Of a stretch of 64,000 nt of DNA, positions 1-8,760 are shown piece by piece. The stretch is from Paenibacillus sp. FSL R10-2734 (lineage in GTDB: Bacteria; Bacillota; Bacilli; Paenibacillales; Paenibacillaceae), in the NCBI RefSeq assembly GCF_037963865.1, contig NZ_CP150170.1:4650001-4714000 (forward strand). The letters are read 5' to 3'. A program made the position numbers and the translations under genes. The notes under the pieces are model-generated. The model did not search any database. It was not told where the DNA came from and saw nothing but the letters and a program-made list of their open reading frames with translations. The stretch's first letter is position 1. Each line of letters starts with the position of its first letter.

Positions 1-571
1 CTGCTTCAAGACTTCCTGCAAAGCTCGCATAGTTACATTCAGCAATTTGCTCTTCAAGAATAAATCGTTTAGCACCCTGTCCATCATCTTCGATCTGTGG
101 ACTTTCAATCCTAAATTCTTCATTCCATTCGACCTCGAAATGATCTGTTGGACGCTGCATCCAGCGGCATCTGAACTCATCAGGCCAAAACCCTGCCCGC
201 GCAAATAAATGGACTTGATCCGGTAAAACCTCGAAGGTTGTTATAGGCTTAGTTCGATCAGACCAATAAATCAAAAGATTTTTCAGCAGTTTCAGCACCA
301 CATATGTATCGTTAAACGGTGGAATCACAAATAAATGATAGATCTGATTAGGCGACATCCTTACACCACCTATTTTAGACTCACCTTTAAAGATCCAGAA
401 AGCATTGTTTCGATCAGCATTGAACCCTTCTTCTCTAAAAAAACCAATATATTGGATATTATAATAAATGGAGCAGTATAGTCCCCACTCATCTGATTCA
501 GCCTTACGAATAGAATATTCGTTACTTAACTCATAGGATATCTCGTCCTCAGCCCATCCCATTAATTGCAT
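1..571 (-). CDS. GNAT-like acetyltransferase, 3' end cut by window edge
   Basis: An open frame of 190 codons runs from an ATG at 571 to the window edge without a stop, so the C-terminus lies outside. A good ribosome site (GAGGAGG) sits about 7 bases before the ATG. The protein begins MQLMGWAEDEISYELS and has, around residues 55-115, a pattern like the GNAT fold (acetyl-CoA N-acyltransferases): a strand with WIFKGESKIGGVRM, then HLFVIPPFNDTYVVLKLL, then a strand ending in an ARAGF turn followed by a long charged tail. The acetyl-CoA loop (usually Q/RxxGxG/A) is not classical, so the fold call is an inference. The substrate is unknown. The gene faces away from the decayed regulator upstream. 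Confidence 0.55.
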   Translation of the reverse strand, partial: MQLMGWAEDEISYELSNEYSIRKAESDEWGLYCSIYYNIQYIGFFREEGFNADRNNAFWIFKGESKIGGVRMSPNQIYHLFVIPPFNDTYVVLKLLKNLLIYWSDRTKPITTFEVLPDQVHLFARAGFWPDEFRCRWMQRPTDHFEVEWNEEFRIESPQIEDDGQGAKRFILEEQIAECNYASFAGSLEA

Positions 572-672
572 GTACAATTCCTCCTCGCTGTTACTTCACC
601 TTCTACCTTCCATAGTATCATGACCTAAAGTAAATGATTGGTAATAAACACTTATAATGATTAATTACTAAG

Positions 673-3288
673 TTAAAGTAATCGCTGTTCTCTAATCTTA
701 GAAACGGCTTGCACACGATTTTTGACGTCTAATTTCTGATGAATATTGTGAATGTATCTTTTAACTGTTCCTGGAGAAAGGAATAAACGACTTGCAATTT
801 CATCATTAGAACGTCCCTCGACGATGTAATACATGAGTTCTAGCTCTCTTTTTGTAAAGTGAATATCTATAGAAGACTCCGACTCTTTCATAGCTGTAGA
901 ATTGACGTTATTTAATGGCTCGAGCAGATAAGACTGAAGCAATTGATTTATATATTCATGTCCAGATGCTGCGCTCCGATCAGATAAATAGCGTTGCAGC
1001 AATCGAATGAGTGGCAATCCTTCATCAAGAAAAATACGGATATATCCCTCTGGCTCAGCAAGCTCAAGTGCCTGTTCCAAAGCCTCATAAGCCTGACCAT
1101 CTTTACCTTGAATTTCATAAGCCACAGCAAGCAGTATCAAAATCTCTATCTGGCTGCCGAGTCGATCCGTTCGTCTAGCCACTCTAAGTAGTTTGTCGAG
1201 CCAAGGGATTGCTTCACTGAACGCTTGACGTGCCATCAGTATACGAGCGAGCGTGATTTGTTCATATTCCCGAGTGACATTAGGCTTATCGGTTGAACTA
1301 ATATGCCTTTTTGCAAGCCATTCGTCCCCACTATATACAAGTCCTTGCGAAAGTTGAATTTGAATATAGGCAGCCTCTAGCAATCTTTCCCAACGTGGGG
1401 AGTGATGTTGCTGCAGTTCTTCTATAGCCGTTTGCAAAACATATATCGCCTCATCACCATGACCCAGGGCTTTTAGAATTTTCGATTGCATTATAACTCC
1501 AGGCACCCACACGCTGACTTGGTCCGAGGAATTACATAAAACAAGTGCTTTGTCCACCTGTACTCTTGCATTATCAAGCTGGTTCCATTCATAGAATAGA
1601 ACCGATAAAAATATAAAACCATGTCCTTGTAATGCAAAATGTAGTAAGGCCCTTCTTTCCTCAGACGTTGAGACTTTAGCCGATAAATAAGCCATCTTCT
1701 TCAATCTTCCACCGAATCCTATCGGGCCACGAAGTAAAAGCGCTTCCCCTTCATTCACTACTTTTACTATAGAAGCAAATCTCTCAATGCCTTCTCTGTT
1801 CTGATCCAACAGCTCAACGAAAGTATCCACGTCCCCCTGATAAAAGGCAACCGAAGCACGATATAGATCCAATCGCATTTGAATTACAGCTTGGTCTTGT
1901 TCTGAAATTAAGAACTTCTCTTCCATAAAGCTCTCTACCTTGTGTAAAAAGCGTTTGGCATCATCAGATCGTCCTGAGACAGCCATCGCCCCCGCTTGAA
2001 AATAAAAAAGATCAGGATGTACGATCATATTTTTGATAGGCAACATATCCAGTAAATCTAGCAATATAGACTCATCGCCATTTTTAATAATCGCATTAAA
2101 ATGTCTATCCATGCAGGACGCTGATAGCACATAGTCCTTTGCTTCAAACGCATGCTGAATGGCTTCCAAGGCTAATCCTTCCTTGTCGTACCAGATTGCT
2201 GCTCTTTTATGTAAGTTTGCAATTACTGCTGGATTCATTTTTTTGTATAATCTAGTTTTTAACATTTCTACGAATAGATGATGATATCGGAACCAAGATC
2301 TAGTGTCATCTAAAGGAATGATAAAAAGACGTGCTTCTTCAGCTTCTTGTAATAGAGCCTCCGCATCCGATTGCTCCATCACAGCTGCTGCTAAAGCAGG
2401 ACTAAAGGAGTTCAATATAGACGTCGCTAGTAAGAAATCTTGTACTTTGACTGTCTGCCTAGAGACGACTTCATCTAATAAATAATCAAAAATATTGCGC
2501 GAGTTCCCTGAAAAAGTATTCATATACGCTGTGCGATCCTGTTTCTCTGTGAAGGAAAGGAAAGCTAGAATCAAACCTGCTACCCAGCCTTCTGTCTTTT
2601 GCTCAAGTAAAAACAGTTCTTCTTGTGTTAGCTGATTGTTCAAGGATTGCGACTGAAGTTCATCTATTTCGTCAAACGTAAATCTCAGGTCATCGTTGCT
2701 TAGTTCCAGCAGCTCCTGTTGAACTCTTAGGCGGGACAAGGCGAGCGGCGGAAGTGTTCTACTCAATATTACAAGCTTCACATTAGCTGGGAGATCTCTA
2801 ATGAAAAAGCCCATACTCTCGTGAATCGATTGGTTTGTAATCGTATGATAATCATCCACAATGAGTGTAATTGAACCTGGGAGAGTATAAATTTCATTTA
2901 ATAGAAGTGAGATTGCTGGCTCTACTGAACCGTCACGAACAGACTGGAAAAATAAATCCAATCGACTTAAAAAGGGCGAAGCGATTCTCTAGATAGCTGC
3001 TCGTAAACTTAACCAGAATCGGACGAGATGATTATCTGCAATATCCAGCGATAGCCAAGCCACATCATCAGCATGGATACGTGCCCATTCGGCCGCTAGT
3101 GTTGTTTTGCCAAAGCCTGCAGAAGCAGCTATAAGCGTCACCTTAGGACGATTCTCATCCATAAGTCTGGACATTAATCTTGTGCGCTTAACATAATAAG
3201 GAGCTTGCTTAGGGATGGTCACACGTGAGGTAATGATCGATTGTTGAGAATAAGATGACGCAGTTGGGTTCTGAGAGGGAGAATTCAT
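673..3288 (-). pseudogene. LuxR/MalT-type (LAL) regulator interrupted by an in-frame amber codon
   Basis: Read continuously on the minus strand, this is a roughly 870-residue ATP-binding LuxR-family regulator. The N-terminal 99 residues hold a Walker A (ASAGFGKTT, about residues 55-63). The next part carries the rest of the AAA/STAND module (LIVDDYHTI, VILSRTLPPLALSRLRV), followed by TPR-like helices. The C-terminus is a LuxR helix-turn-helix of about 60 residues (KRELELMYYIVEGRSNDEIA, then SPGTVKRYIHNIHQKLDVKN). A single TAG at 2989-2991 separates the two parts, and both sides lie in the same frame, so one C-to-T change of a CAG codon would explain it. The downstream part could restart at a TTG (2961) but would lack the Walker A. 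Family members are one-component activators of sugar or secondary-metabolism genes. The protein is probably non-functional unless the stop is a sequencing error or is suppressed. Confidence 0.85.
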
Positions 3289-3462
3289 GAGATCCTTCCT
3301 TTGTATGTAGTCTTAGTTGTTCCCAAAATAAGAGGCAGCTTTAACGTTTTAATTTTTAACCATTGGTAAGTAATAACATAACATTCTAGCAAGCTGACGT
3401 CCAATATGTAAGAAGGATGTTCCAACTTTTGTGAAAAGGTATCTAACTTCGTTCTTGGAAAG

Positions 3463-3873
3463 TTACGAAAAGGATAAAGATTCAAAATGAGCAATTACAC
3501 GGCTCTGGGAAGAGGGAATATGAGTTGTGAATTCTTGAAGATAACTATTTTTTTGCCAGTCGTATCGTGTTATCTCGGGTGTACTTTGAATGTATTTTTT
3601 TGCTAGTGTGTGGCATTCTCCCAGCAATTTCTCCCAATTTATTAAACTCTTCATTTTGAGATATTTCATCACTCCATGAGACACCAGGACCTTTTTGAAA
3701 TGTGACAAAAAATGTATAATCCGAATGATGAGATTCCGTGCTTCGTTATTACTTCCATAGGTGAAGTTTTGGTTCTTACCCAATAAAATCAACGCTTCAG
3801 GCATTAACCCATACCTTTTTGCTGCTGCAACTACAATTTTATCCGTAAATATGGCTTCAATTGTTGGTCTCAT
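3463..3873 (-). pseudogene. Eroded aminoglycoside phosphotransferase (APH) family gene
   Basis: The open frame starts at an ATG preceded by GAGGTG. It encodes an N-terminus resembling the nucleotide-binding lobe of APH/choline-kinase-like enzymes (YGSNNEARNLIIRI). It then jumps to a stretch like the family's middle region (NWEKLLGECHTLAKKY, then RYDWQKNSY). The usual roughly 60 residues between these blocks are missing, and a second frame just before the jump reads a family-like VSWSDEIS, indicating a frameshift plus deletion. The catalytic loop (HxDxxxxN) and the DFD motif are absent: the frame ends after FESLSFS, and the next 160 bases toward 3300 hold no recognisable continuation. The family normally runs to about 300 residues. 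This is called a remnant, not a working kinase. Confidence 0.7.
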
Positions 3874-4079
3874 ATTACACCTCATTATTATTAATTCAAA
3901 GTGTTATCACCCTTCTAGTTAATGCTCTATTAGCACTTCTTTACTCGAAGATTTTTCCCAATAGTATGTTTCATTTTATCGAACGAACACCAACAAATCT
4001 TTTGCATTTCTCCGCCCCATGCGTTACTATTTTTATATTGACAAATTTGCAGGTCTATATAAGGAGGTTGACACACGCT

Positions 4080-4664
4080 ATGTGCCCCCGTACCAAAGAA
4101 CAAAATGAGCTCATACGCATACAGCGCAGAGAACAGATCCTGGACGTCGCCGCGCGCTCCTACTTTCGCACGGGCGGAAGCTTTGATATTCGTGACGTTG
4201 CCCGCGAGGCAGAGCTTGGTTACGGCACAGTATACCATTATTACCCCAACCGGCATTTATTAATAGAAGATGTGTTGTGCAGCGGCTTTGAGAGATGCGA
4301 GCAAGTTATCGCAGAATGGGCGAACATCAGCGGCAGCAACCCGGATGACAGGCAGGTGTTGACCTATTGCAAAGCGCTGCTCCGGTTGTGGCAATCGGAC
4401 GCCCGCGCATATCTTGTCTACAAAATGGCGGCGGAACATTATGCAGGTTTGCCTGAGAAGGATCGATACCACGCCAAGAGACGGTTTATGGAACGGCTCT
4501 ACATTCCACTACAATCGATCGCCCAGTGCGAAGATGACAGCGTCGACCATATGCTTGCTGTGCTAGTCGGCTGCTGTGGACTGTACTATTATGCAGGCAA
4601 TTCCGACCTGGACGTCGATCGAATCGCTCGACTCGCTATGCAAGCTATTACGAAGGAGTCCTGA
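4080..4664 (+). CDS. TetR/AcrR family transcriptional regulator
   Basis: A 194-residue protein. The ATG at 4080 has an AAGGAGG site 10 bases upstream; the longer open frame upstream has no ribosome site. The N-terminal 60 residues form a TetR helix-turn-helix: RREQILDVAARSYFRTGG, then FDIRDVAREAELGYGTVYHY and YPNRHLLIEDVL. The C-terminal ligand domain is not recognisable by sequence. Its stop is 7 bases before the methionine aminopeptidase start, and that gene's ribosome site lies inside the regulator's last codons, so the two are probably one transcript. The ligand and target are unknown; autoregulation of the pair would be typical of the family. Codon use looks more G+C rich than in the genes to the left. 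Confidence 0.88.
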   Translation: MCPRTKEQNELIRIQRREQILDVAARSYFRTGGSFDIRDVAREAELGYGTVYHYYPNRHLLIEDVLCSGFERCEQVIAEWANISGSNPDDRQVLTYCKALLRLWQSDARAYLVYKMAAEHYAGLPEKDRYHAKRRFMERLYIPLQSIAQCEDDSVDHMLAVLVGCCGLYYYAGNSDLDVDRIARLAMQAITKES

Positions 4665-4671
4665 TACGAAC

Positions 4672-5418
4672 ATGGTCATTTTAAAAAGCAAGTATGAAAT
4701 TGAGGCTATCCGCAAGGCATGCCAAGTCGTGGCTGAATGCCATCGTACAATCGCCCCGCTTATCAAACCGGGCATTACCACCAATGAGATTGAGCGCATA
4801 TTCGAGGACATTATGTTGAAGCACGGCGCAAAGCCATACCAGAAAGGCTATAATGGCTATCAATATGCGACCTGTGCCTCTGCCAACGATGTGATCGCGC
4901 ATGGCTTCCCTAGCAATAAGCCACTTGAGGAAGGCGATATCGTGACGATCGACACGGTCGCTGAGCTCGATGGCTGGCTCGGCGATTCGGCCTGGAGTTA
5001 TGCGGTCGGGCAGATCTCGCCGACGGCCGAGACGTTGATGCGTGTCACGAAGGAATGTCTTGACCTGGGCATCGAGCAAGCACAGCCCGGCAATCGACTC
5101 GGCGACGTGACGAGCGCGATTCAGCGGCATGCGGAATCACACGGTTTCGGCGTCGTGCGCGACCTTCTCGCCCATGGTATCGGCCGCGACCTGCACGAAG
5201 AGCCGACTTATATGCATGTCGGCAAGCCTGGAAAAGGCCTCCGTATCAAGGAAGGTATGGTGTTCACGATTGAGCCCATGATCACCGAAGGCACCTACTT
5301 CATGACAATCGATCCGGACGGCTGGACCGCACGGACGATGGACAACAAGCTCGCCGCCCAATACGAGCATACGATCGCCATCACGGCTGAAGGTCCACAA
5401 ATTTTGACCGCGCAATAG
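4672..5418 (+). CDS. map: Methionine aminopeptidase, type I
   Basis: A 248-residue M24 metallopeptidase that removes N-terminal Met from nascent proteins in the cytosol. All five dinuclear metal ligands are in the expected places and spacing: D94 (TIDTVAELDG), D105 (LGDSAW), H168 (AHGIGRDLHEEP), E201 (TIEPMI) and E232 (YEHTIAI). The substrate-binding H77 is in NDVIAHGFPS. The usual GHGIG motif reads AHGIG, a small departure next to the metal ligand. The ATG at 4672 follows GGAG embedded in the end of the tetR gene. The housekeeping map copy in Bacilli sits in the ribosomal-protein operon, so this is probably an additional copy controlled by the adjacent regulator (inference). Confidence 0.9.
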   Translation: MVILKSKYEIEAIRKACQVVAECHRTIAPLIKPGITTNEIERIFEDIMLKHGAKPYQKGYNGYQYATCASANDVIAHGFPSNKPLEEGDIVTIDTVAELDGWLGDSAWSYAVGQISPTAETLMRVTKECLDLGIEQAQPGNRLGDVTSAIQRHAESHGFGVVRDLLAHGIGRDLHEEPTYMHVGKPGKGLRIKEGMVFTIEPMITEGTYFMTIDPDGWTARTMDNKLAAQYEHTIAITAEGPQILTAQ

Positions 5419-5421
5419 AAA

Positions 5422-5500
5422 AGTTAGTTGAATAATGGCAGCCGATCGCGTTGACTGACCGGCTGCCTTATCGTGTTTGAGTTTTCCCCGTTAGCTCAAC
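5422..5500 (+). repeat. Hairpin repeat copy 1 (also serves as map terminator)
   Basis: The block beginning GTTAGTTGAATAATGGCAGC and continuing through TTATCGTGTTTGAG recurs at 6684-6765. Its core is a hairpin, GGCAGCCG at 5437-5444 pairing with CGGCTGCC at 5460-5467, followed by T-rich sequence, so it could also end map transcription. Confidence 0.7.
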
Positions 5501-5658
5501 TAATCTAGTACCCATGAAGAAATGCCATCGGGTGTAGCCAACCACTATTAGCCCTGTATGATGGGTGCAGCCTTGGCTATCTTCTGATCACCAATATTCA
5601 TACTTATCATGGTGTCCTTTAACCAAAAGCGATTTCCCAGTAGTTATTCGAGTTGTGA

Positions 5659-6609
5659 CTATTGGACAATGATATACCGGAAGTTTTCAATATACGATTC
5701 TTTCTTCTGCTCCACTTGTCGTAAATGGTCATAGAAGCTATGAGGAAATTTAAATACGTGGCCGTAATCCCAATCTTGTTCGCTATAGTTCTTTTTCCAA
5801 TACTTAATATCGATCGGAAGCACGTTCGCCCGCGCCGCGGGCTGCAAAGGCAGATGATCGACAGGCGAAACCAATTTGTTTGAATCTCCAGGTTTAAAGT
5901 TACGACTATGGCGCAGAACTTTAATAAGCTTCATTATAGGCGGTAATCCTCTTTCGAAAAAGGATACATGGCCAAGGTCAAACAAGATGTTTAACGCATG
6001 TGAGAAAGTCAGCATGTGACCAATTAAATCATGATGTGATTCTGCGCGATAAATGACGGGAAACTCAGCCAATTGTTCCAGCACAAGCGAAGAAAGCTCA
6101 TTGGGATTCGAGATAGTCGGAAAGTCGTCTGCGTCCGTAATCTCCATCCTTTTCACCTCGGAAGCAGCGAAACCAATCCATGACCGTCCCGGAATTGTCC
6201 TCTCAAACGAGCGAATGAGATCGGTTATTCCTGCAATATCCTCATTACTTCCCCAGCCATTAAGTTCATGGATGGCCAACAAACTTGCTGCACTGTAAAT
6301 CACATTATGACCGACCCAGTGTAGCTGATCGATCGTTCTATCAAGTGCCTCAAGTATAGCAGTTACGGCTGTTTGCTCGTCACAACCGGAACGGTGTTGT
6401 ACGCCATTCGCCCCAAGAATCTTTTTCGCCATCGCTCCGGCCTGCGAAGATATTAGTTGAGCCAATTCTTTACTCAGATTATTAGTTGTAATGAAAAAAT
6501 AACTGCCGATGGCGGCAGCACCAAAGTGAGCCTGCCAAACGTCACCTGTTTCCTTTTTGCATGAAGAGATGATCGTTAATCCGTCTTTCAAAATGGATTG
6601 ATTCAACAT
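5659..6609 (-). CDS. Conserved-looking protein of unknown function, 316 aa
   Basis: I do not recognise this family. I chose the ATG at 6609 because GGTGG lies just upstream; an in-frame start at 6621 is possible. The protein is soluble-looking, with no signal peptide and no clear membrane segments. It has a helix-rich central part with several histidines (YRAESHHDLIGHMLTFSHAL, about residues 190-210), which could bind metal, but no known motif is matched. The C-terminal part is basic and aromatic (KYWKKNYSEQDWDYGHVFKF). It stands alone between two copies of the same hairpin repeat (5422-5500 and 6684-6765), a hint that it may have moved as a unit. Expression is probably monocistronic. Confidence 0.65.
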   Translation of the reverse strand: MLNQSILKDGLTIISSCKKETGDVWQAHFGAAAIGSYFFITTNNLSKELAQLISSQAGAMAKKILGANGVQHRSGCDEQTAVTAILEALDRTIDQLHWVGHNVIYSAASLLAIHELNGWGSNEDIAGITDLIRSFERTIPGRSWIGFAASEVKRMEITDADDFPTISNPNELSSLVLEQLAEFPVIYRAESHHDLIGHMLTFSHALNILFDLGHVSFFERGLPPIMKLIKVLRHSRNFKPGDSNKLVSPVDHLPLQPAARANVLPIDIKYWKKNYSEQDWDYGHVFKFPHSFYDHLRQVEQKKESYIENFRYIIVQ

Positions 6610-6683
6610 AATGTCCACCACCCTTGCAAATTTCGGTCGTTTAGTTACACAAATATTTGCGAGAATATATCGACTATCCTGCC

Positions 6684-6765
6684 TGTTAGTTGAATAAAGG
6701 CAGCTGATCGCGTTGACTGACCAGCTGCCTTATCGTATTTGAGCTAACGTTCTTCGTTAGCTGAA
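6684..6765 (+). repeat. Hairpin repeat copy 2
   Basis: Same orientation and near-identical to 5422-5500. The stem is GGCAGCTG (6699-6706) with CAGCTGCC (6722-6729): the C-G pair of copy 1 is replaced by T-A, a compensatory change. A second stem, AGCTAACG with CGTTAGCT, follows at about 6742-6763. Confidence 0.7.
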
Positions 6766-6777
6766 TGTATATCAGTA

Positions 6778-6924
6778 TTATTCTTCATATAACCAGACGA
6801 AATCATTATGTAAAATGTACTCTTCTGGTTCCAATTCCTTTGCAAAACTTTCGCAGATTATATCTTGTTCTACATATTCATTACCATTGTCTATACCCAA
6901 ATAGCCTATTGGCAGCTTTCTCAT
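6778..6924 (-). CDS. Small protein of unknown function, 48 aa
   Basis: The ATG overlaps the stop of the upstream 64-residue gene in a TAATG junction, the hallmark of translational coupling. The product is acidic and soluble-looking (starts MRKLPIGYLGIDNGNEYVEQ, ends HNDFVWLYEE). No family is recognised. Support comes from the coupling and the clean open frame only; there is no homology evidence. Confidence 0.45.
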   Translation of the reverse strand: MRKLPIGYLGIDNGNEYVEQDIICESFAKELEPEEYILHNDFVWLYEE

Positions 6925-7118
6925 TAATATATTCTAGAGCTTAACCATAACGCAGTTCCCACAACTATTATTGCTGCCAAGGTTACAAATAGGACATACC
7001 CTTTCTTTGTTGTAGTAACCGTATGATTATCATAGAAATTTGGCTTCCGAACTATTCCAAACCACAGATCTGCGATTAAACTCACGACCACTAGAGAAAA
7101 GTTCTTTATCACTCCCAC
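6924..7118 (-). CDS. Small two-span membrane protein, 64 aa
   Basis: The start is a GTG at 7118 with GGGAG 7 bases upstream; the nearby ATG leads to an immediate stop in another frame. Two hydrophobic segments are visible: residues about 6-22 (FSLVVVSLIADLWFGIV) and about 42-62 (GYVLFVTLAAIIVVGTALWL), joined by a short polar loop. No family is recognised. It lies between a 43-residue membrane protein upstream and a 48-residue protein downstream, all on the minus strand, suggesting a small operon divergent from the GntR-ABC genes. Confidence 0.55.
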   Translation of the reverse strand: MGVIKNFSLVVVSLIADLWFGIVRKPNFYDNHTVTTTKKGYVLFVTLAAIIVVGTALWLSSRIY

Positions 7119-7141
7119 GTCATCACTCCCTTCCTCTATAT

Positions 7142-7273
7142 TTAACCAAGTTTATTATTCTTAATTTCACGTAGTATCTCTTTCATTTCATCCATTTTCT
7201 TGATCATCGTATATTGATTGCTAATTATTATGAATAAACCAATGAAGAACAAAATCACTAGAAGTAAACCCAT
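7142..7273 (-). CDS. Small membrane-anchored protein, 43 aa
   Basis: This reading frame is too short for usual gene finders. It starts at an ATG with AAGG about 12 bases upstream. It has one N-terminal hydrophobic helix (MGLLLVILFFIGLFIIISNQ) followed by a charged amphipathic helix rich in K and E (MIKKMDEMKEILREIKNN). It resembles short single-pass proteins with a cytosolic coiled-coil tail. Its function is unknown. It is probably the first gene of the three-gene minus-strand cluster that continues with the 64- and 48-residue proteins. Confidence 0.5.
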   Translation of the reverse strand: MGLLLVILFFIGLFIIISNQYTMIKKMDEMKEILREIKNNKLG

Positions 7274-7463
7274 AATTGCAGCCTTCCTTTCAACAGCTTA
7301 ATTCATTCCGTCTGATCATTCAAGCTTCCAGTAAATTCCACCCACTATGTCGGTACAGCAGTGATCTTAGGTTATTTCATATTTATGATCATTATGCTGA
7401 CAATCCCACCGCTATTCATAGGTGTTACGGGTTATGGAATTCCATCCTAGTATCAAAAGTCAC

Positions 7464-7504
7464 TTGCATCATTTTAATAATTGTATATAATGCATATATA
7501 CAAT
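7464..7504 (+). promoter_or_regulatory. Sigma-A promoter with overlapping GntR-type operator
   Basis: A -35 TTGCAT (7464-7469) and -10 TATAAT (7486-7491) are separated by 16 bases. An inverted repeat, TTGTATATA then TATATACAA (within 7480-7504), covers the -10 box. YtrA-type GntR repressors usually bind such repeats at their own promoters, so autoregulation by the next gene is likely. Confidence 0.7.
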
Positions 7505-7533
7505 GTTGAATCGAACAATCAAGGCGGTGAACA

Positions 7534-7908
7534 ATGAATATCATTATAAGCAACTCCAGTGGTCAGCCGATATATGAACAAATTATTACACAGATCAAAT
7601 CTCTGATCATTACTGGAGAGTTGAACGAAGGCGACGCGCTGCCGTCCATGCGACTTCTAGCCAAGGAGCTACGCATCAGTGTTATTACGACAAAACGAGC
7701 TTACGAGGAACTGGAGCGCGAAGGCTTTATCTATTCTGTCACAGGGAAAGGCAGCTTTGTGGCAGCCAAGAATATAGAGTTTATTCGCGAGGAACAGCTT
7801 CGGGTTATCGAGGATCATATGCAACAAATCATTCATGCAGCCAATCTATGCAAGTTGGATCTCTCTGAATTGATTCAGATGATGACCATCCTATATGAGG
7901 AGGAATAA
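7534..7908 (+). CDS. GntR family regulator, YtrA type
   Basis: A 124-residue protein: an N-terminal winged helix (about residues 10-75, PIYEQIITQIKSLIITGELN, LPSMRLLAKELRISVITTKR, EGFIYSVTGKGSFVA) followed by only about 45 residues. The short helical tail is typical of the YtrA subfamily, which dimerises through it. Such proteins repress ABC transporter operons, often induced by cell-wall antibiotics. It ends 3 bases before the ATPase gene, with which it forms an operon. The inverted repeat over its promoter is the likely operator. The inducing signal is unknown. Confidence 0.88.
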   Translation: MNIIISNSSGQPIYEQIITQIKSLIITGELNEGDALPSMRLLAKELRISVITTKRAYEELEREGFIYSVTGKGSFVAAKNIEFIREEQLRVIEDHMQQIIHAANLCKLDLSELIQMMTILYEEE

Positions 7909-7911
7909 GAC

Positions 7912-8760
7912 ATGGAATATGCCCTAACACTTCAGAACGTATCCAAGACGTACGATGACTTTACTTTAAAAGATATCTCACTTCAATTGCCCGCAGGTTG
8001 TATCATGGGCTTCATCGGCGAGAACGGCGCTGGCAAGAGCACTACAATTAGACTGATACTAGATCAGATCGCAAGAGATCATGGGAAGATAACCATTCTC
8101 GGCAAGGATAATAAAGAGGATCTCGACGCGGTGAAGGAACACATTGGCGTTGTGCTCGACGAAAGCAACTTTCCTGAGAATCTTTCAGCCAAAGATATTA
8201 ACACCATTCTCAAGAGAATCTACCGAACATGGGACGAAGCAAAGTATTCAGAACTCATTCATCGATTCTCATTGCCTAACAACAAGCCTGTGAAGGATTA
8301 TTCCAAGGGAATGAAGATGAAGCTATCCATCGCCACTGCGCTCTCGCATGACAGCAAGCTCCTCATACTAGATGAGGCTACAAGTGGACTTGATCCGATC
8401 GTTCGAGAGGAGATCCTGGATGTATTCCTTGAATTCATTCAAGATGAACAGCACTCCGTGTTCATATCCTCCCACATCACTAGTGATCTAGAGAAGATTT
8501 GCGACTACATCACTTTCATTCACAAGGGTAGAATTGTATTTAGCGAGCCAAAAGATGAGCTATTGGAAACATATGGTGTATTGAAATGCTCGGAAAATGA
8601 GTTAGCGAAGCTCGACCCTTCGATCATAAAGGGTGTTCGGAAACATCAATTTGGCGTTGAAGCATTAGTCTTCAAGAATCGCTTACAAGGCAGCTACTCC
8701 ATTGACACCGCCAACTTAGAAACAATCATGCTATTCACTGTTAAGGAGGGTGCAAAATGA
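7912..8760 (+). CDS. ABC transporter ATP-binding protein
   Basis: 282 residues. Walker A GENGAGKST (about 37-45), signature YSKGMKMKLSIA (about 130), Walker B LLILDEAT, and the H-loop in FISSHI are all present. The C-terminal 60 residues are a variable extension. The ATG has AGGAGGA 7 bases before it. The gene overlaps the permease by 4 bases (ATGA), so the two subunits are made together. This is an ABC-2 type, YtrB-like exporter or membrane-remodelling ATPase under control of the GntR gene. The substrate cannot be read from sequence. Confidence 0.9.
   Translation: MEYALTLQNVSKTYDDFTLKDISLQLPAGCIMGFIGENGAGKSTTIRLILDQIARDHGKITILGKDNKEDLDAVKEHIGVVLDESNFPENLSAKDINTILKRIYRTWDEAKYSELIHRFSLPNNKPVKDYSKGMKMKLSIATALSHDSKLLILDEATSGLDPIVREEILDVFLEFIQDEQHSVFISSHITSDLEKICDYITFIHKGRIVFSEPKDELLETYGVLKCSENELAKLDPSIIKGVRKHQFGVEALVFKNRLQGSYSIDTANLETIMLFTVKEGAK

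Noticed and set aside
3285..3494. 69-codon frame downstream of the APH remnant
   Set aside because: No ribosome site and no match to the APH C-terminus in any frame; probably random open sequence.
7276..7509. 77-codon plus-strand frame before the GntR gene
   Set aside because: Covers the promoter and operator and lacks a ribosome site; opposite strand carries a better small gene.
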